Origin: Candidatus Brocadiia bacterium
GTDB lineage: Bacteria; Planctomycetota; MHYJ01; WSZJ01
Assembly: GCA_013360825.1 (NCBI GenBank)
Contig: JABWAY010000004.1
Coordinates: 1-32,292, forward strand
Direction of reading: 5' to 3'
Length of the DNA: 32,292 bases
Shown here: in pieces, positions 6,947 through 14,426 of the stretch
How positions within the stretch are numbered: position 1 is the first letter of the stretch
Layout of the letters: every line of letters begins with the position of its first letter
Made by a program: the position numbers and the translations under genes
Notes under the pieces: generated by a model
What the model saw: only the letters and a program-made list of their open reading frames with translations
Database searches by the model: none
What the model was told of the DNA's origin: nothing

Positions 6947-7696
6947 TCAGCGGCCGGGGACGGAGTACTGCTCGGCGTGGAGGACGCGTTCGACGAACTG
7001 CCGCAGCCGGTCGCGCGCCCCGGGATCGAGATCGACGAAGGCGATCCCGAGATCCCAGCCGCCCTCCGGCGAGGGGACCTGCCGGACGACCTGGCCGCGG
7101 CCGCGGACCGGCGCGGCCCCCGGGAGGTCGAGTTCCATCTGGAGGACGTCGCGGGCGCGGACCTCGTCCGCGGTCCGGAGGCAGACGCCCGTTTCGCTCA
7201 GGTTCAGGACGGTCCCGGGCCGGCGCGCGGCGGCGGCGTCTCCGTCCTTGAGCCATCGGACTCCCAGCCGCCGGGCGATCCGCCGGGCGCGCAGGAAGAA
7301 CGGCATCGCGGGCCGGTCGGCGCTGACATGGTCGAACGCACGCAGGATCTCGTCCCGGAGGTACGGTTTCTCGATGTAGGCCTTCACGCCGGCCGCGAGC
7401 GAGGCGGGGACGAGATTCCGGGTCTCGACCGAGCAGGTCACGACCACCCGGACGGCGGGGGCGGTCTCGATCAGGACGCGCGCCGCGTTCACCCAGCCCA
7501 CGCCGGGAGTGCTCGGGTGGTCCGGGAGCCCCAGGTCCACCGTGACCGCCCACGGCCCCAGGCGGTGGACGGCATCCAGAAGCGCGCGCCCGTGGGCCAC
7601 CGACCCGACGAAAGTGTAGTCGCTTCCCCTCAACAGCGTTCCGAACGCGACGCTGGCGACGGGACGGGGGTCGGCCACGAGGACGGAGCGGGGCAT
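6947..7696 (-). CDS. Response regulator with receiver and PilZ domains
   Basis: 249 residues. Residues 1-125 are a receiver domain: D9 in the acidic site (the usual second acidic residue is not obvious), phosphoacceptor D54 in VDLGLPD, T87 in VVTCSVE and K110 in EKPY. Residues about 135-245 form a PilZ domain: an RRIARR segment (138-143) gives the RxxxR motif and NLSETG (165-170) the [D/N]xSxxG motif, both c-di-GMP contacts. It is likely a cytoplasmic regulator that joins phosphorelay input with c-di-GMP binding. The ATG overlaps the stop of the upstream gene (TGATG), so translation is coupled. It is the last gene of a four-gene signalling operon. Confidence 0.9.
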   Translation of the reverse strand: MPRSVLVADPRPVASVAFGTLLRGSDYTFVGSVAHGRALLDAVHRLGPWAVTVDLGLPDHPSTPGVGWVNAARVLIETAPAVRVVVTCSVETRNLVPASLAAGVKAYIEKPYLRDEILRAFDHVSADRPAMPFFLRARRIARRLGVRWLKDGDAAAARRPGTVLNLSETGVCLRTADEVRARDVLQMELDLPGAAPVRGRGQVVRQVPSPEGGWDLGIAFVDLDPGARDRLRQFVERVLHAEQYSVPGR

Positions 7697-8592
7697 CAGC
7701 CGCGGTGTGAGCCGCCGGGGGAGGCGATCCTGCCGGAGGAGAGGGCGCGGGCGGCGGAGTCGATGGCGGCGTCCAGGCCGCGCGAGGGGTCCACGTCCAC
7801 GATCCCGGCGCGCGCCGTCCCGCCGGTTTTCACGCCGGCGTCCGCCAGGCGTTTTCCGAGACTCACCTGCGCCTTGCCCGCCACCTCGCGGGCCGCATCC
7901 GGCGCGAGATTCACGCTGAGCGCGACGAAATCTCCGCCGCGGAGGCGGGCCAGGACGTCGGCGTCGCTGAATTCCCCGCGCAGCACGTCGGCGATTTCCA
8001 TCAGCAGCATGGAGCCGTCGTCTCCGCGCGCGCCGATCCGCGTGTCCGGAATCGCCTCAAACACGAGCCGCGTCAGCGTCGGCCGCCGCCCCAGCTGGGC
8101 CGCGAGCCGCATCACCTGCTCCCCGACCACGTTGAACCCGCGAAGGTTGTACAGCCCCGTCACCGCATCGATGATCGCCAGGCTTTTCAGCTCCGCCTGG
8201 AGTTTGTGGCGTTCGACGGCGTAGAGAAGCGCGCGGGCGAGGACGGCGTCGGTGGCCTGGCCCTTGACCAGGTAGTCCTGGGCTCCCTCCTCCACGGCGC
8301 GGACGGCGACCTGTTCGTCGTCGAGACCGCTCATGACCACGACGGGGGCCCTGGCGCCGGCGGTGCGGACGCGGATGAAGGTTTCGAGACCCCGGCTGTC
8401 CGGGAGGGTCAGGTCGAGGAGGATGACGTCCCAGGCATCGGCGGCGGCCAGCCGGGAGAGGGCGTCGGAGAGGCGTTCGACGAGGGTGATGTTGAAACGC
8501 GCGCAGGAGGCGGACTCCAGGAACTCACGGATGAGCCGCGCGTCCCCGGGATTGTCCTCAACGAGCAGGACCTCAAGGCATTTGATGTCCAC
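7696..8592 (-). CDS. Response regulator with receiver and degenerate GGDEF domain
   Basis: 298 residues. The receiver domain (about 4-128) has the acidic pair E12/D13, phosphoacceptor D60 in LLDLTLPD, S88 and K110. A linker helix leads to a GGDEF-family domain (about 137-290) starting IIDAVTGLYNLRGF, the standard DxLTGLxNRRGF entry. At the active site the signature reads RGGDF (218-222) in ARLRGGDFVAL instead of GGDEF, so the metal/GTP-binding residues are not in register and diguanylate cyclase activity is unlikely. It may bind GTP or c-di-GMP, or act by protein contacts. The start is GTG 8592, preceded by AAGGGAA. The stop overlaps the next gene by one base. Confidence 0.88.
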   Translation of the reverse strand: MDIKCLEVLLVEDNPGDARLIREFLESASCARFNITLVERLSDALSRLAAADAWDVILLDLTLPDSRGLETFIRVRTAGARAPVVVMSGLDDEQVAVRAVEEGAQDYLVKGQATDAVLARALLYAVERHKLQAELKSLAIIDAVTGLYNLRGFNVVGEQVMRLAAQLGRRPTLTRLVFEAIPDTRIGARGDDGSMLLMEIADVLRGEFSDADVLARLRGGDFVALSVNLAPDAAREVAGKAQVSLGKRLADAGVKTGGTARAGIVDVDPSRGLDAAIDSAARALSSGRIASPGGSHRG

Positions 8593-8623
8593 GGTGTTCC
8601 CTTTCTCAAATGGGAATCAGGGA

Positions 8624-9370
8624 TCAGGAATTCAGGGCGGGGAGGGTGAACCAGACCGAGGCGCCGCGTCCGGACTCGCCGGAGGCGCCGAGGGTGCCGC
8701 CGTGGCGCTCGACGACGCGGCGCACCCAGGCCAGGCCGGCGCCGATGCCGGGGGCTTCGGCGCGGGTGACGAGGCGCTGGAAGAGCCTGAAGAGGCGGCC
8801 GGACTCCTCGGCCGGGAAGCCGGAGCCGTTGTCGCGGACGATGAATTTCCGGAAGGCGCCGGCGGGCTCGGCCTCGACGCGGATGTGGAGGGGGACGTCG
8901 GGGCGGCGGAATTTCAGGGCGTTGTCGATGAGGGTGGAGAAGGTGCGGGTGAGCTGGGCGGGGTCGGCGTGGACGACCGGGAGGAGGCCGGCCTCGAGCG
9001 TCGCCCCGGCGGCCGCGAGGGCCGGCGCGTGCTGGCGGCGGGCTTCTTCGAGGCAGCGCGCGCTTTCGACCATCCGCATCTCGCCGCCGCGCGTCTGGAC
9101 GCGGGAGATATCGAGGATGGCGGCGAGCATCTTCGAGAGCCGCGAGGCGCCGTCGACGGCGAAGCCGATGAACTCATTGGCGGTCGGGTCGAGCTGGGCG
9201 GCGTAGCGGCGCTGCAGCAGCTGGGTGTAGCTCGCCACCATCCGCACGGGTTCCTGCAGATCGTGGGACACGACGTAGAGGACCTGCTGGAGTTCCTCCC
9301 GCAGGCGGCGGTTCTCCTCCTCGAGCGCACCGGCCCGTGCGGGGGGTTGCGCGGACCCGGTCGGCTCCAT
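8624..9370 (-). CDS. Sensor-less histidine kinase (phytochrome-type HisKA/HATPase)
   Basis: 248 residues with no membrane helix and no input domain, only a short N-terminal coil (EEENRRLREELQQV). The H-box is VSHDLQEPVRMVASYTQLLQRRY with H36. The ATPase domain has the N-box TLIDNALKFRRP, the G1 box VRDNGSGFP and a G2-like box GIGAGLAWVRRVVERHGG. The HDLQEP form belongs to kinases usually paired with Rcp1-type single-domain regulators, and such a gene lies 12 bases upstream. Without its own sensor it must receive its signal through a partner or its N-terminal coil. Next in the operon, after 31 bases, is the receiver-degenerate GGDEF gene. Confidence 0.9.
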   Translation of the reverse strand: MEPTGSAQPPARAGALEEENRRLREELQQVLYVVSHDLQEPVRMVASYTQLLQRRYAAQLDPTANEFIGFAVDGASRLSKMLAAILDISRVQTRGGEMRMVESARCLEEARRQHAPALAAAGATLEAGLLPVVHADPAQLTRTFSTLIDNALKFRRPDVPLHIRVEAEPAGAFRKFIVRDNGSGFPAEESGRLFRLFQRLVTRAEAPGIGAGLAWVRRVVERHGGTLGASGESGRGASVWFTLPALNS

Positions 9371-9382
9371 GGGCGCCTCCTC

Positions 9383-9829
9383 CTACTGCTGGGGCAGCTT
9401 GACGATCGACAGCCAGAAGTTCTCGATCGACTGCACGACCTTGACGAACTGGTCGAGGTCGACCGGCTTGGTGACGTAGCAGTTCGCGCTGAGGTCGTAC
9501 GCGCGCAGGACATCCTCCTCCGCCTCGGAGGTCGTCAGCACCACCACCGGGATCCGCCGGAGCTTCTCATCCGACCGGATCTCCGTCAGGACCTGCCGGC
9601 CGTCCTTGCGGGGAAGGTTCAGGTCCAGCAGCACCAGGTCCGGACGCGCGGCCTCCTTGTACTTCCCTTCCCGTCTGAGATATTCCATCGCCTCCACGCC
9701 GTCCGAAACAACCGTCAGCCGGTTGAAGACCTTGGCTTCCTTCAGCAGCTCGACGGCGAGCCGGGCGTCGCCCGGATTGTCTTCGACGAGGAGGATTTCG
9801 ATCGGCTCTCCGAGGACCCGCGTGCTCAT
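9383..9829 (-). CDS. Single-domain (Rcp1-type) response regulator
   Basis: 148 residues, only a receiver domain: acidic residues E16 and D17, phosphoacceptor D69 in LLDLNLPRKDG, T99/T100 and K121 in TKPVDLDQF. The insertion-bearing loop (YLRREGKYKEAARPDL) and the C-terminal SIENFWLSIVKLP are typical of Rcp1-like regulators that partner phytochrome-class kinases. With no output domain it likely relays phosphate or docks a partner. It is the first gene of the operon. GGGAG lies 6 bases before the ATG. The frame is open further upstream in a long non-homologous extension that I excluded. Confidence 0.92.
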   Translation of the reverse strand: MSTRVLGEPIEILLVEDNPGDARLAVELLKEAKVFNRLTVVSDGVEAMEYLRREGKYKEAARPDLVLLDLNLPRKDGRQVLTEIRSDEKLRRIPVVVLTTSEAEEDVLRAYDLSANCYVTKPVDLDQFVKVVQSIENFWLSIVKLPQQ

Positions 9830-9856
9830 GGTGTGCTCCCTTGTGTCTCCGCGGCC

Positions 9857-9885
9857 ATTGTGCCGGTGGCGGCGCCCGGGTCCAA
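9857..9885 (-). promoter_or_regulatory. Candidate promoter of the phosphorelay operon
   Basis: On the minus strand, TTGGAC (9885-9880), a 17-base spacer and CACAAT (9862-9857), about 27 bases before the start codon. Moderate match only. Confidence 0.4.
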
Positions 9886-9921
9886 GGGACATTCCTGTAC
9901 CGCGGCGAGGGGCGGGGGTGT

Positions 9922-9927
9922 TGTAAT
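9922..9927 (+). promoter_or_regulatory. Candidate -10 box of the GAF histidine kinase gene
   Basis: TGTAAT ends 7 bases before the ATG at 9935. No Shine-Dalgarno sequence is seen, so the message may be leaderless. No clear -35 is present. Confidence 0.35.
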
Positions 9928-9934
9928 CCGCGCG

Positions 9935-11407
9935 ATGCCTGACGCTCCGCCGGGAGGGGGAACCCCGGCCGTGCCGGGGGAAGGAGACCTGGTCCGGCTG
10001 AAGAAGCTGCTCGAACGCGAATCGCACCTGCGGGGCGAGGCGGAGTCGATGTCCGCGGCGGCGCTGCGCGGGCTGCAGCAGAAGTACGCCGAGCTGGTGC
10101 ACGCCAACGCGCAGCTCGACCTGTTTCACCGGGTGGCGACGGCGGCGAACGCGGCGACCACACCGGCCGAGGTCTTCATGGCGGCCCTGGAGACGATCTC
10201 CCGCCATTTCGCCTGCCCGGTCGGGCACGTCTTCCTGCCGGATGCCCACGATCCCCGCGTGTTCGTCCCCTCCGACTGGTGGCAGCTCGCCGACCCGGCG
10301 AAGTACGCGGAGTTCCGGCGCGAAACCATGGCGGTGACCGTGATGCGCGGGCGGGGCCTCGTCGGCCGCGTCGTCGAGTCGCGCCGGCCGGAGTGGCTCC
10401 TCGACGTCCCGGTGGAGGCGCAGTTCCAGAGGGCCGCCGCCGCCGCGCGCTGCGGACTCCGGGGCGCGCTGGCCTTCCCCGTGATCTCCCGCGGCGGCGT
10501 CTCCGCCGTCCTCGAATTCTTCGCCGACCAGCCCCGTGAACCCTCCCGCCGGCAGCTCGAGACATTCGCCTTCATCGGCATCCACCTCGGGCGCGTCGCG
10601 GACCTCCTCGCCGCCGAAGCCCAGATGAAGGAAAAAGACGCCGAACTCGCCCACCAGCTCATGGAAATCCAGCACCTCGCCACCCTCTCCGCGCACGACC
10701 TCCAGGAACCGCTCCGCATGGTCGTGAGCTACCTCGAGCTCCTCCAGCGCAGGTTCTCGGGCCGGCTGGACCCCGGCGCCGACGAGTACATCGCCTTCGC
10801 CACCGGCGGCGCCCTGCGGATGAAGGGACTGCTCGGCGACTTCCTCACCTACGCGCGGCTCTGGGCCCCGCCGTCGAGGCACGACACCGTCAGCCCGCAG
10901 GAGATCGCGCAGCAGGTCGTCGCACGGTCCTCCCACCGCATCCGGGCGGCCGGGGCGGAGGTCACCGTCGCCCCCGATCTCCCGCTCGTGCGCGGGGAAC
11001 GCGCCGAACTCGCCGAATTGCTCGACGCCCTCTTCGACAACGCGCTGAAATTCCGCGGCGACGCCCCGCCGGTGATCGCCCTGACCTGGGAACGGCGGGG
11101 CCCCCAGGCGGTCTTCACGCTGAAGGACAACGGCCCCGGAATCGACCCGAAATTCCACGACAACCTCTTCTGGCTGTTCCGCCGGCTCCATCGCGAGGAG
11201 GACCGCGGCCGCGGGCTCGGACTCGCCAAGTCGCGGCGGATCGTGGAACGGCACGGAGGGCGGATCTGGGTGGAGTCCTCCCCCGGCCAGGGAACAGCGA
11301 TCCGCTTCACCCTCCCCCTCGCATCCGAAACGCGGCGCGAACCCGCACCGGGGACAGGCTCCTCTCCCGCCGCGCCTGCGGCCGGGCCCGATCCTCTCAA
11401 GGACTGA
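9935..11407 (+). CDS. GAF-domain histidine kinase
   Basis: 490 residues, cytoplasmic (no membrane helix). An N-terminal coil (about 18-55) leads to a GAF domain at about 65-228 (LDLFHRVATAANAATTPAEV...GRGLVGRVVESRRPEWLLDV...ALAFPVISRGGVSAVLEFF). The HisKA domain has SAHDLQEPLRMVVSYLELLQRR with H254. The ATPase domain has N369 in LFDNALKFR, the G1 box KDNGPGID (397-404) and the G2 box GRGLGLAKS (425-433). The C-terminal 30 residues are low-complexity. The GAF domain lacks an obvious bilin-binding Cys in the usual place, so the ligand is unknown. It is divergent from the four-gene phosphorelay operon and of the same kinase class, so shared regulators are plausible. ATG 9935 was chosen because upstream sequence in frame is antisense to the divergent operon. 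Confidence 0.9.
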   Translation: MPDAPPGGGTPAVPGEGDLVRLKKLLERESHLRGEAESMSAAALRGLQQKYAELVHANAQLDLFHRVATAANAATTPAEVFMAALETISRHFACPVGHVFLPDAHDPRVFVPSDWWQLADPAKYAEFRRETMAVTVMRGRGLVGRVVESRRPEWLLDVPVEAQFQRAAAAARCGLRGALAFPVISRGGVSAVLEFFADQPREPSRRQLETFAFIGIHLGRVADLLAAEAQMKEKDAELAHQLMEIQHLATLSAHDLQEPLRMVVSYLELLQRRFSGRLDPGADEYIAFATGGALRMKGLLGDFLTYARLWAPPSRHDTVSPQEIAQQVVARSSHRIRAAGAEVTVAPDLPLVRGERAELAELLDALFDNALKFRGDAPPVIALTWERRGPQAVFTLKDNGPGIDPKFHDNLFWLFRRLHREEDRGRGLGLAKSRRIVERHGGRIWVESSPGQGTAIRFTLPLASETRREPAPGTGSSPAAPAAGPDPLKD

Positions 11408-11440
11408 CGTCGCGGCGACCGCCGCCCCCTACTCGGCGCT

Positions 11441-11614
11441 TCAGCCTTCCGGCCCGCATTCGGACCCTTCCCCGTCCTTCTTCTCGCCGCCGGACTTCTC
11501 CCCGTCTTTGCCGGAGCCTTCCGTGGCGGGAGCGTCGGACTTTGTGTCGGAATCGCTGGAAGCGCAGCCGGCGAGCAGCGCGGCGGCGAACAGGGCGGCG
11601 AGGAGTGTCTTCAT
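11441..11614 (-). CDS. Very small lipoprotein
   Basis: 57 residues. A lipoprotein signal peptide (MKTLLAALFAAALLAGC) has the lipobox LAGC, so C17 would be lipid-modified. The mature part is a low-complexity Ser/Asp/Lys/Gly/Glu chain with no predicted fold, ending ECGPEG. Ser/Asp after the Cys (CASSDSD) gives no clear sorting signal. It lies 47 bases after the last gene of the ABC operon and may be its final gene. The ribosome site is weak. No function can be assigned. Confidence 0.7.
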   Translation of the reverse strand: MKTLLAALFAAALLAGCASSDSDTKSDAPATEGSGKDGEKSGGEKKDGEGSECGPEG

Positions 11615-11661
11615 GACGGAAATGTACGGCGGCGGCAGGGGGCGACTCAAGGAGAAACCGA

Positions 11662-12627
11662 TCAGACCCCCTTGCCGATATAGGACTTCCATGTGGAAAA
11701 TGCCGCTGCCGCCCCGAGGAAGACCAGCGGAAACACGAAGATCCCCGTCCATCCCAGCCAGGCCGGGGGCAGAAACTCCAGGCTCCCCTCGAAGAACCGG
11801 GGGACCGGATCGAGCGACCGGAGAGCCGCGGTGCGCACGAAGCGGCTGAGCACGTACAGCTTGATTTCCAGGCGCCCGATCGTCGCCTCGACGATGACGG
11901 CGTAGGCCATCGCAATGAGGTATGGCCGGCCGAGGATCGCCCCGAGCGAGAAGAACAGCGTGCCGTAGAGGACGGCGCCCGCGGCGGAGGCGAAAAGCGC
12001 GGCGAACAGCTCCCGGGGCTGCGCGGGCGCGCGGTGGCTCGGGCGCGTCATCGTGACGAACTTCCCGGGCGATCCCTCGCGCATGCCCGGGCGCCGCTCG
12101 CCGGAATCGTCGTCCACCGCCCCGTCCTCCCCGCGGGGGACTGCGGTCCCCGAAGGGTCCGCCACCCAGGTCGTCGTCTCGTACGGCTGCACCTGCTTGA
12201 GCGCCAGCGGCCACGCCGCCAGCACCGGGATCATCGTGATCAGGGCCAGCGGGACGATGCAGCCGAGCCACTTCCCCACCACGATGAACGCCCGGGGAGT
12301 GGGACGGCAGTACAGATAGACGATGGTCCCGTCCTCCACATCCGAGGAGAAGGCGGGGACGGCGCCGAGGAGTGCGATAAAGAGGATCGCCCCCTGGAGG
12401 TAGAGCTGGTCGAACAGCTGGAGAAACGGGTGGTTCATCCCCTTCGGCTCGAGGAACACGAAGACCGAGAGCAGGGCCGGGAAGACGGAGCCGGCGAGCA
12501 GGAGGAGCCACTTGCGCGGTCCCTGCAGGAACTGGCGGAAGGAGAGGTGCGCCGCGGTGATCAGGCCGGTGATCGGGGACGTCGGGGCGGCGGGGGGCGG
12601 GGGCGGTGCGGTGGCGGGAGAGACCAT
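11662..12627 (-). CDS. ABC-2-type transporter permease
   Basis: 321 residues. A Pro/Ala-rich cytoplasmic N-terminus (1-16) precedes about six membrane helices (first at about 39-58, WLLLLAGSVFPALLSVFVFL). The segment AFSSDVEDGTIVYLYCRPTPRAFIVVGKWLG is the typical ABC-2 coupling region (ED.T..YL..RP..R). A hydrophilic insert (about 150-205) follows the third or fourth helix. Its ATG directly follows the TAA of the upstream ATPase, so it is surely co-expressed with it. Substrate unknown; ABC-2 systems often export drugs, lipids or polysaccharides, or act on the envelope. Confidence 0.85.
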   Translation of the reverse strand: MVSPATAPPPPPAAPTSPITGLITAAHLSFRQFLQGPRKWLLLLAGSVFPALLSVFVFLEPKGMNHPFLQLFDQLYLQGAILFIALLGAVPAFSSDVEDGTIVYLYCRPTPRAFIVVGKWLGCIVPLALITMIPVLAAWPLALKQVQPYETTTWVADPSGTAVPRGEDGAVDDDSGERRPGMREGSPGKFVTMTRPSHRAPAQPRELFAALFASAAGAVLYGTLFFSLGAILGRPYLIAMAYAVIVEATIGRLEIKLYVLSRFVRTAALRSLDPVPRFFEGSLEFLPPAWLGWTGIFVFPLVFLGAAAAFSTWKSYIGKGV

Positions 12628-13551
12628 TTATCCCTCGGTGAGATAGCGGAAGACGGCGTCGAGGTTGTCGTCCGGGCTCTCGATCTCGTGCACCGGGAGG
12701 CCTGCGTCGAGGAGGACCTGGGGAAGCGCGGCGTAGAAGGCGTCCGGCTGCGGCGTGCGGACGGTGACGACTCCCTCGCCGATATGGAGTTCCGTGACGC
12801 GCGGATCCCTCGCGAGGACCGCGGCGAGGTCGCGGCCCCGCGGGGTGCGCAGGCGGACGGAGTGCGGGTGGCGGTCGATCATCCCGCGGATTTCGCGGAC
12901 CTCACCCGCGGCCATGACCCGCCCCTTGTGGAGCAGGAGCAGGTGAGGGGTCATGGCCTCGACCTCGTGGAGGACATGGCTCGAGATGATCACGCTCCGC
13001 CCCTCGCGGCCGAGGGCCTTCACCAGGTCGATGACGTCCCGGCGGATGATCGGGTCGGCGCCGTTGAGCGGCTCGTCGAGGATGAGGAGTTCCGGGTCGT
13101 GCGAGAGGGCCTGGGCGAGCTTGAGCCGCTGGCGCATTCCCTTCGAATACCCGTAGATCTTCCGGTCCGCGAATTCCGCCGCCTTCACGCGGTCCAGCGC
13201 GGCGGACGCCCGGCGCGCGCGTTCCGGCCCGGCGAATCCGTGGATGCCGAGGAGGGTTTCGACGAACTCCCGGCCCGTCATGAACTCGAAGAAGTTGTCG
13301 TGGTCCGGGCAGTAGCCGATCCGGCGGTAGAGGTCCGGGTTGCCGAAAGCATGGGCGCCGAAGACGAGCGCGACGCCCTTGGACGGGCGCATCGAGCCCG
13401 TGAGGATCCGGAGGAACGTGGTCTTCCCCGCGCCGTTCTGGCCGAGGAGCCCCACGACCCCGCCCTGGAAGTTGAGCGTGACGTCCCGGAGGGCGACCAC
13501 CTGCCCGTACCAGCGGGTGACGTTCTGGAACTGGACCGCGAACTGGCTCAC
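12628..13551 (-). CDS. ABC transporter ATP-binding protein (second of the operon)
   Basis: 307 residues. Walker A is GQNGAGKTT, the signature is YSKGMRQRL (a variant of LSGGQ common in ABC-2 ATPases), Walker B with catalytic Glu is LLILDEPLNGADP, and the switch His is in ISSHVLHE. The C-terminal 90 residues are the extra domain found in NatA/CcmA-type ATPases. The start is GTG at 13551, overlapping the TGA of the preceding permease by four bases (GTGA). An in-frame extension further upstream is antisense-like and was excluded. Confidence 0.9.
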   Translation of the reverse strand: MSQFAVQFQNVTRWYGQVVALRDVTLNFQGGVVGLLGQNGAGKTTFLRILTGSMRPSKGVALVFGAHAFGNPDLYRRIGYCPDHDNFFEFMTGREFVETLLGIHGFAGPERARRASAALDRVKAAEFADRKIYGYSKGMRQRLKLAQALSHDPELLILDEPLNGADPIIRRDVIDLVKALGREGRSVIISSHVLHEVEAMTPHLLLLHKGRVMAAGEVREIRGMIDRHPHSVRLRTPRGRDLAAVLARDPRVTELHIGEGVVTVRTPQPDAFYAALPQVLLDAGLPVHEIESPDDNLDAVFRYLTEG

Positions 13552-14426
13552 GCGCGCCTCTCCGCATCGGCCGTGCGCCAGACGACCACGGACAGCGACA
13601 GGACGCTCACGCCCGCCAGGATCGCCAGGCTGATCCAGGGGCTGAACGGCATCATCTCGTGCAGGTCCAGCCCGGGCATCTTCGGCATCCGCGCCCCCCC
13701 GGCGGGCATCTCCGGCATCAGCGACGCCGAGATTTTCAGGACGTTCCGGTTCAGCGAGAGCAGGTATCCCCACTTGAGCTTCGCCGCATCCGTCAGGATC
13801 AGCGCGATCGCCTCGAGCATCAGGTAGACGACCGCGAATCCGATCCCGGCCAGGAAAGTCTTCCGGGTGCACGAGGAGAACGCCATGACGAGCGCGATCG
13901 CCGGGATGACGGCGATCGGGACCGAGAGCAGCACGGCGCCGGACAGCTGGGCCCCGTAGGCGGCCGTCGCCTTGTCCCCGAGCGCGTAGGTGGAGACCCC
14001 GATGCTGACCAGCGGGGAGAGCACGGCGGGCAGGAGGACCAGGACGGCGGCGGCGGCGAGTTTCCCCACGATGTAGTCCGCACGGACGATCGATTTCGAG
14101 AAGTACATGAGGAGGGCGTTGTGCTTCAGGTCGCTCGCCACCAGCCCGCTTCCCGCGACGGGCAGCACCAGCAGGCAGGTCCAGGTCAGCGAGGTGCTGA
14201 GCGCCGAGGCGGCGATGTATCCCGGATCGATCCCCGAAATCATCAGGCCGACGAAGGCTCCCGGCAGGGTCATCAGCATGGTGAGCCCGCCCAGGAGGGA
14301 CAGGGCGAGGGTATGGCGCCGGAAGATGTTCTTCGCGGTGGCCGTGGCGATCGCCAGGACGCGGAACGGGTGAGGCTGGAAGGTCCCCGTCCACGGCTGG
14401 TAGCTCTGGTCGAAGAGGGCGCTCAT
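13548..14426 (-). CDS. ABC-2-type transporter permease
   Basis: 292 residues, about six membrane helices. The cytoplasmic N-terminus (SYQPWTGTFQPHPFRVLAIATATAKNIFRRH) and the segment GLVASDLKHNALLMYFSKSIVRADYIVGK match the ABC-2 layout (D...NAL..Y.S..I.R.DY..GK). A Met/Pro-rich loop (about 237-258: MPEMPAGGARMPKMPGLDLHEMM) precedes the last helix. It overlaps the upstream ATPase gene by four bases (ATGA) and the downstream one by four (GTGA). Confidence 0.86.
   Translation of the reverse strand: MSALFDQSYQPWTGTFQPHPFRVLAIATATAKNIFRRHTLALSLLGGLTMLMTLPGAFVGLMISGIDPGYIAASALSTSLTWTCLLVLPVAGSGLVASDLKHNALLMYFSKSIVRADYIVGKLAAAAVLVLLPAVLSPLVSIGVSTYALGDKATAAYGAQLSGAVLLSVPIAVIPAIALVMAFSSCTRKTFLAGIGFAVVYLMLEAIALILTDAAKLKWGYLLSLNRNVLKISASLMPEMPAGGARMPKMPGLDLHEMMPFSPWISLAILAGVSVLSLSVVVWRTADAERRA

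Noticed and set aside
12628..14394. A fusion of the second ABC ATPase with a 280-residue upstream extension
   Set aside because: The upstream part is the out-of-frame shadow of the permease at 13548-14426, which itself has clear membrane helices. The GTG at 13551 gives a normal ATPase and a four-base overlap.
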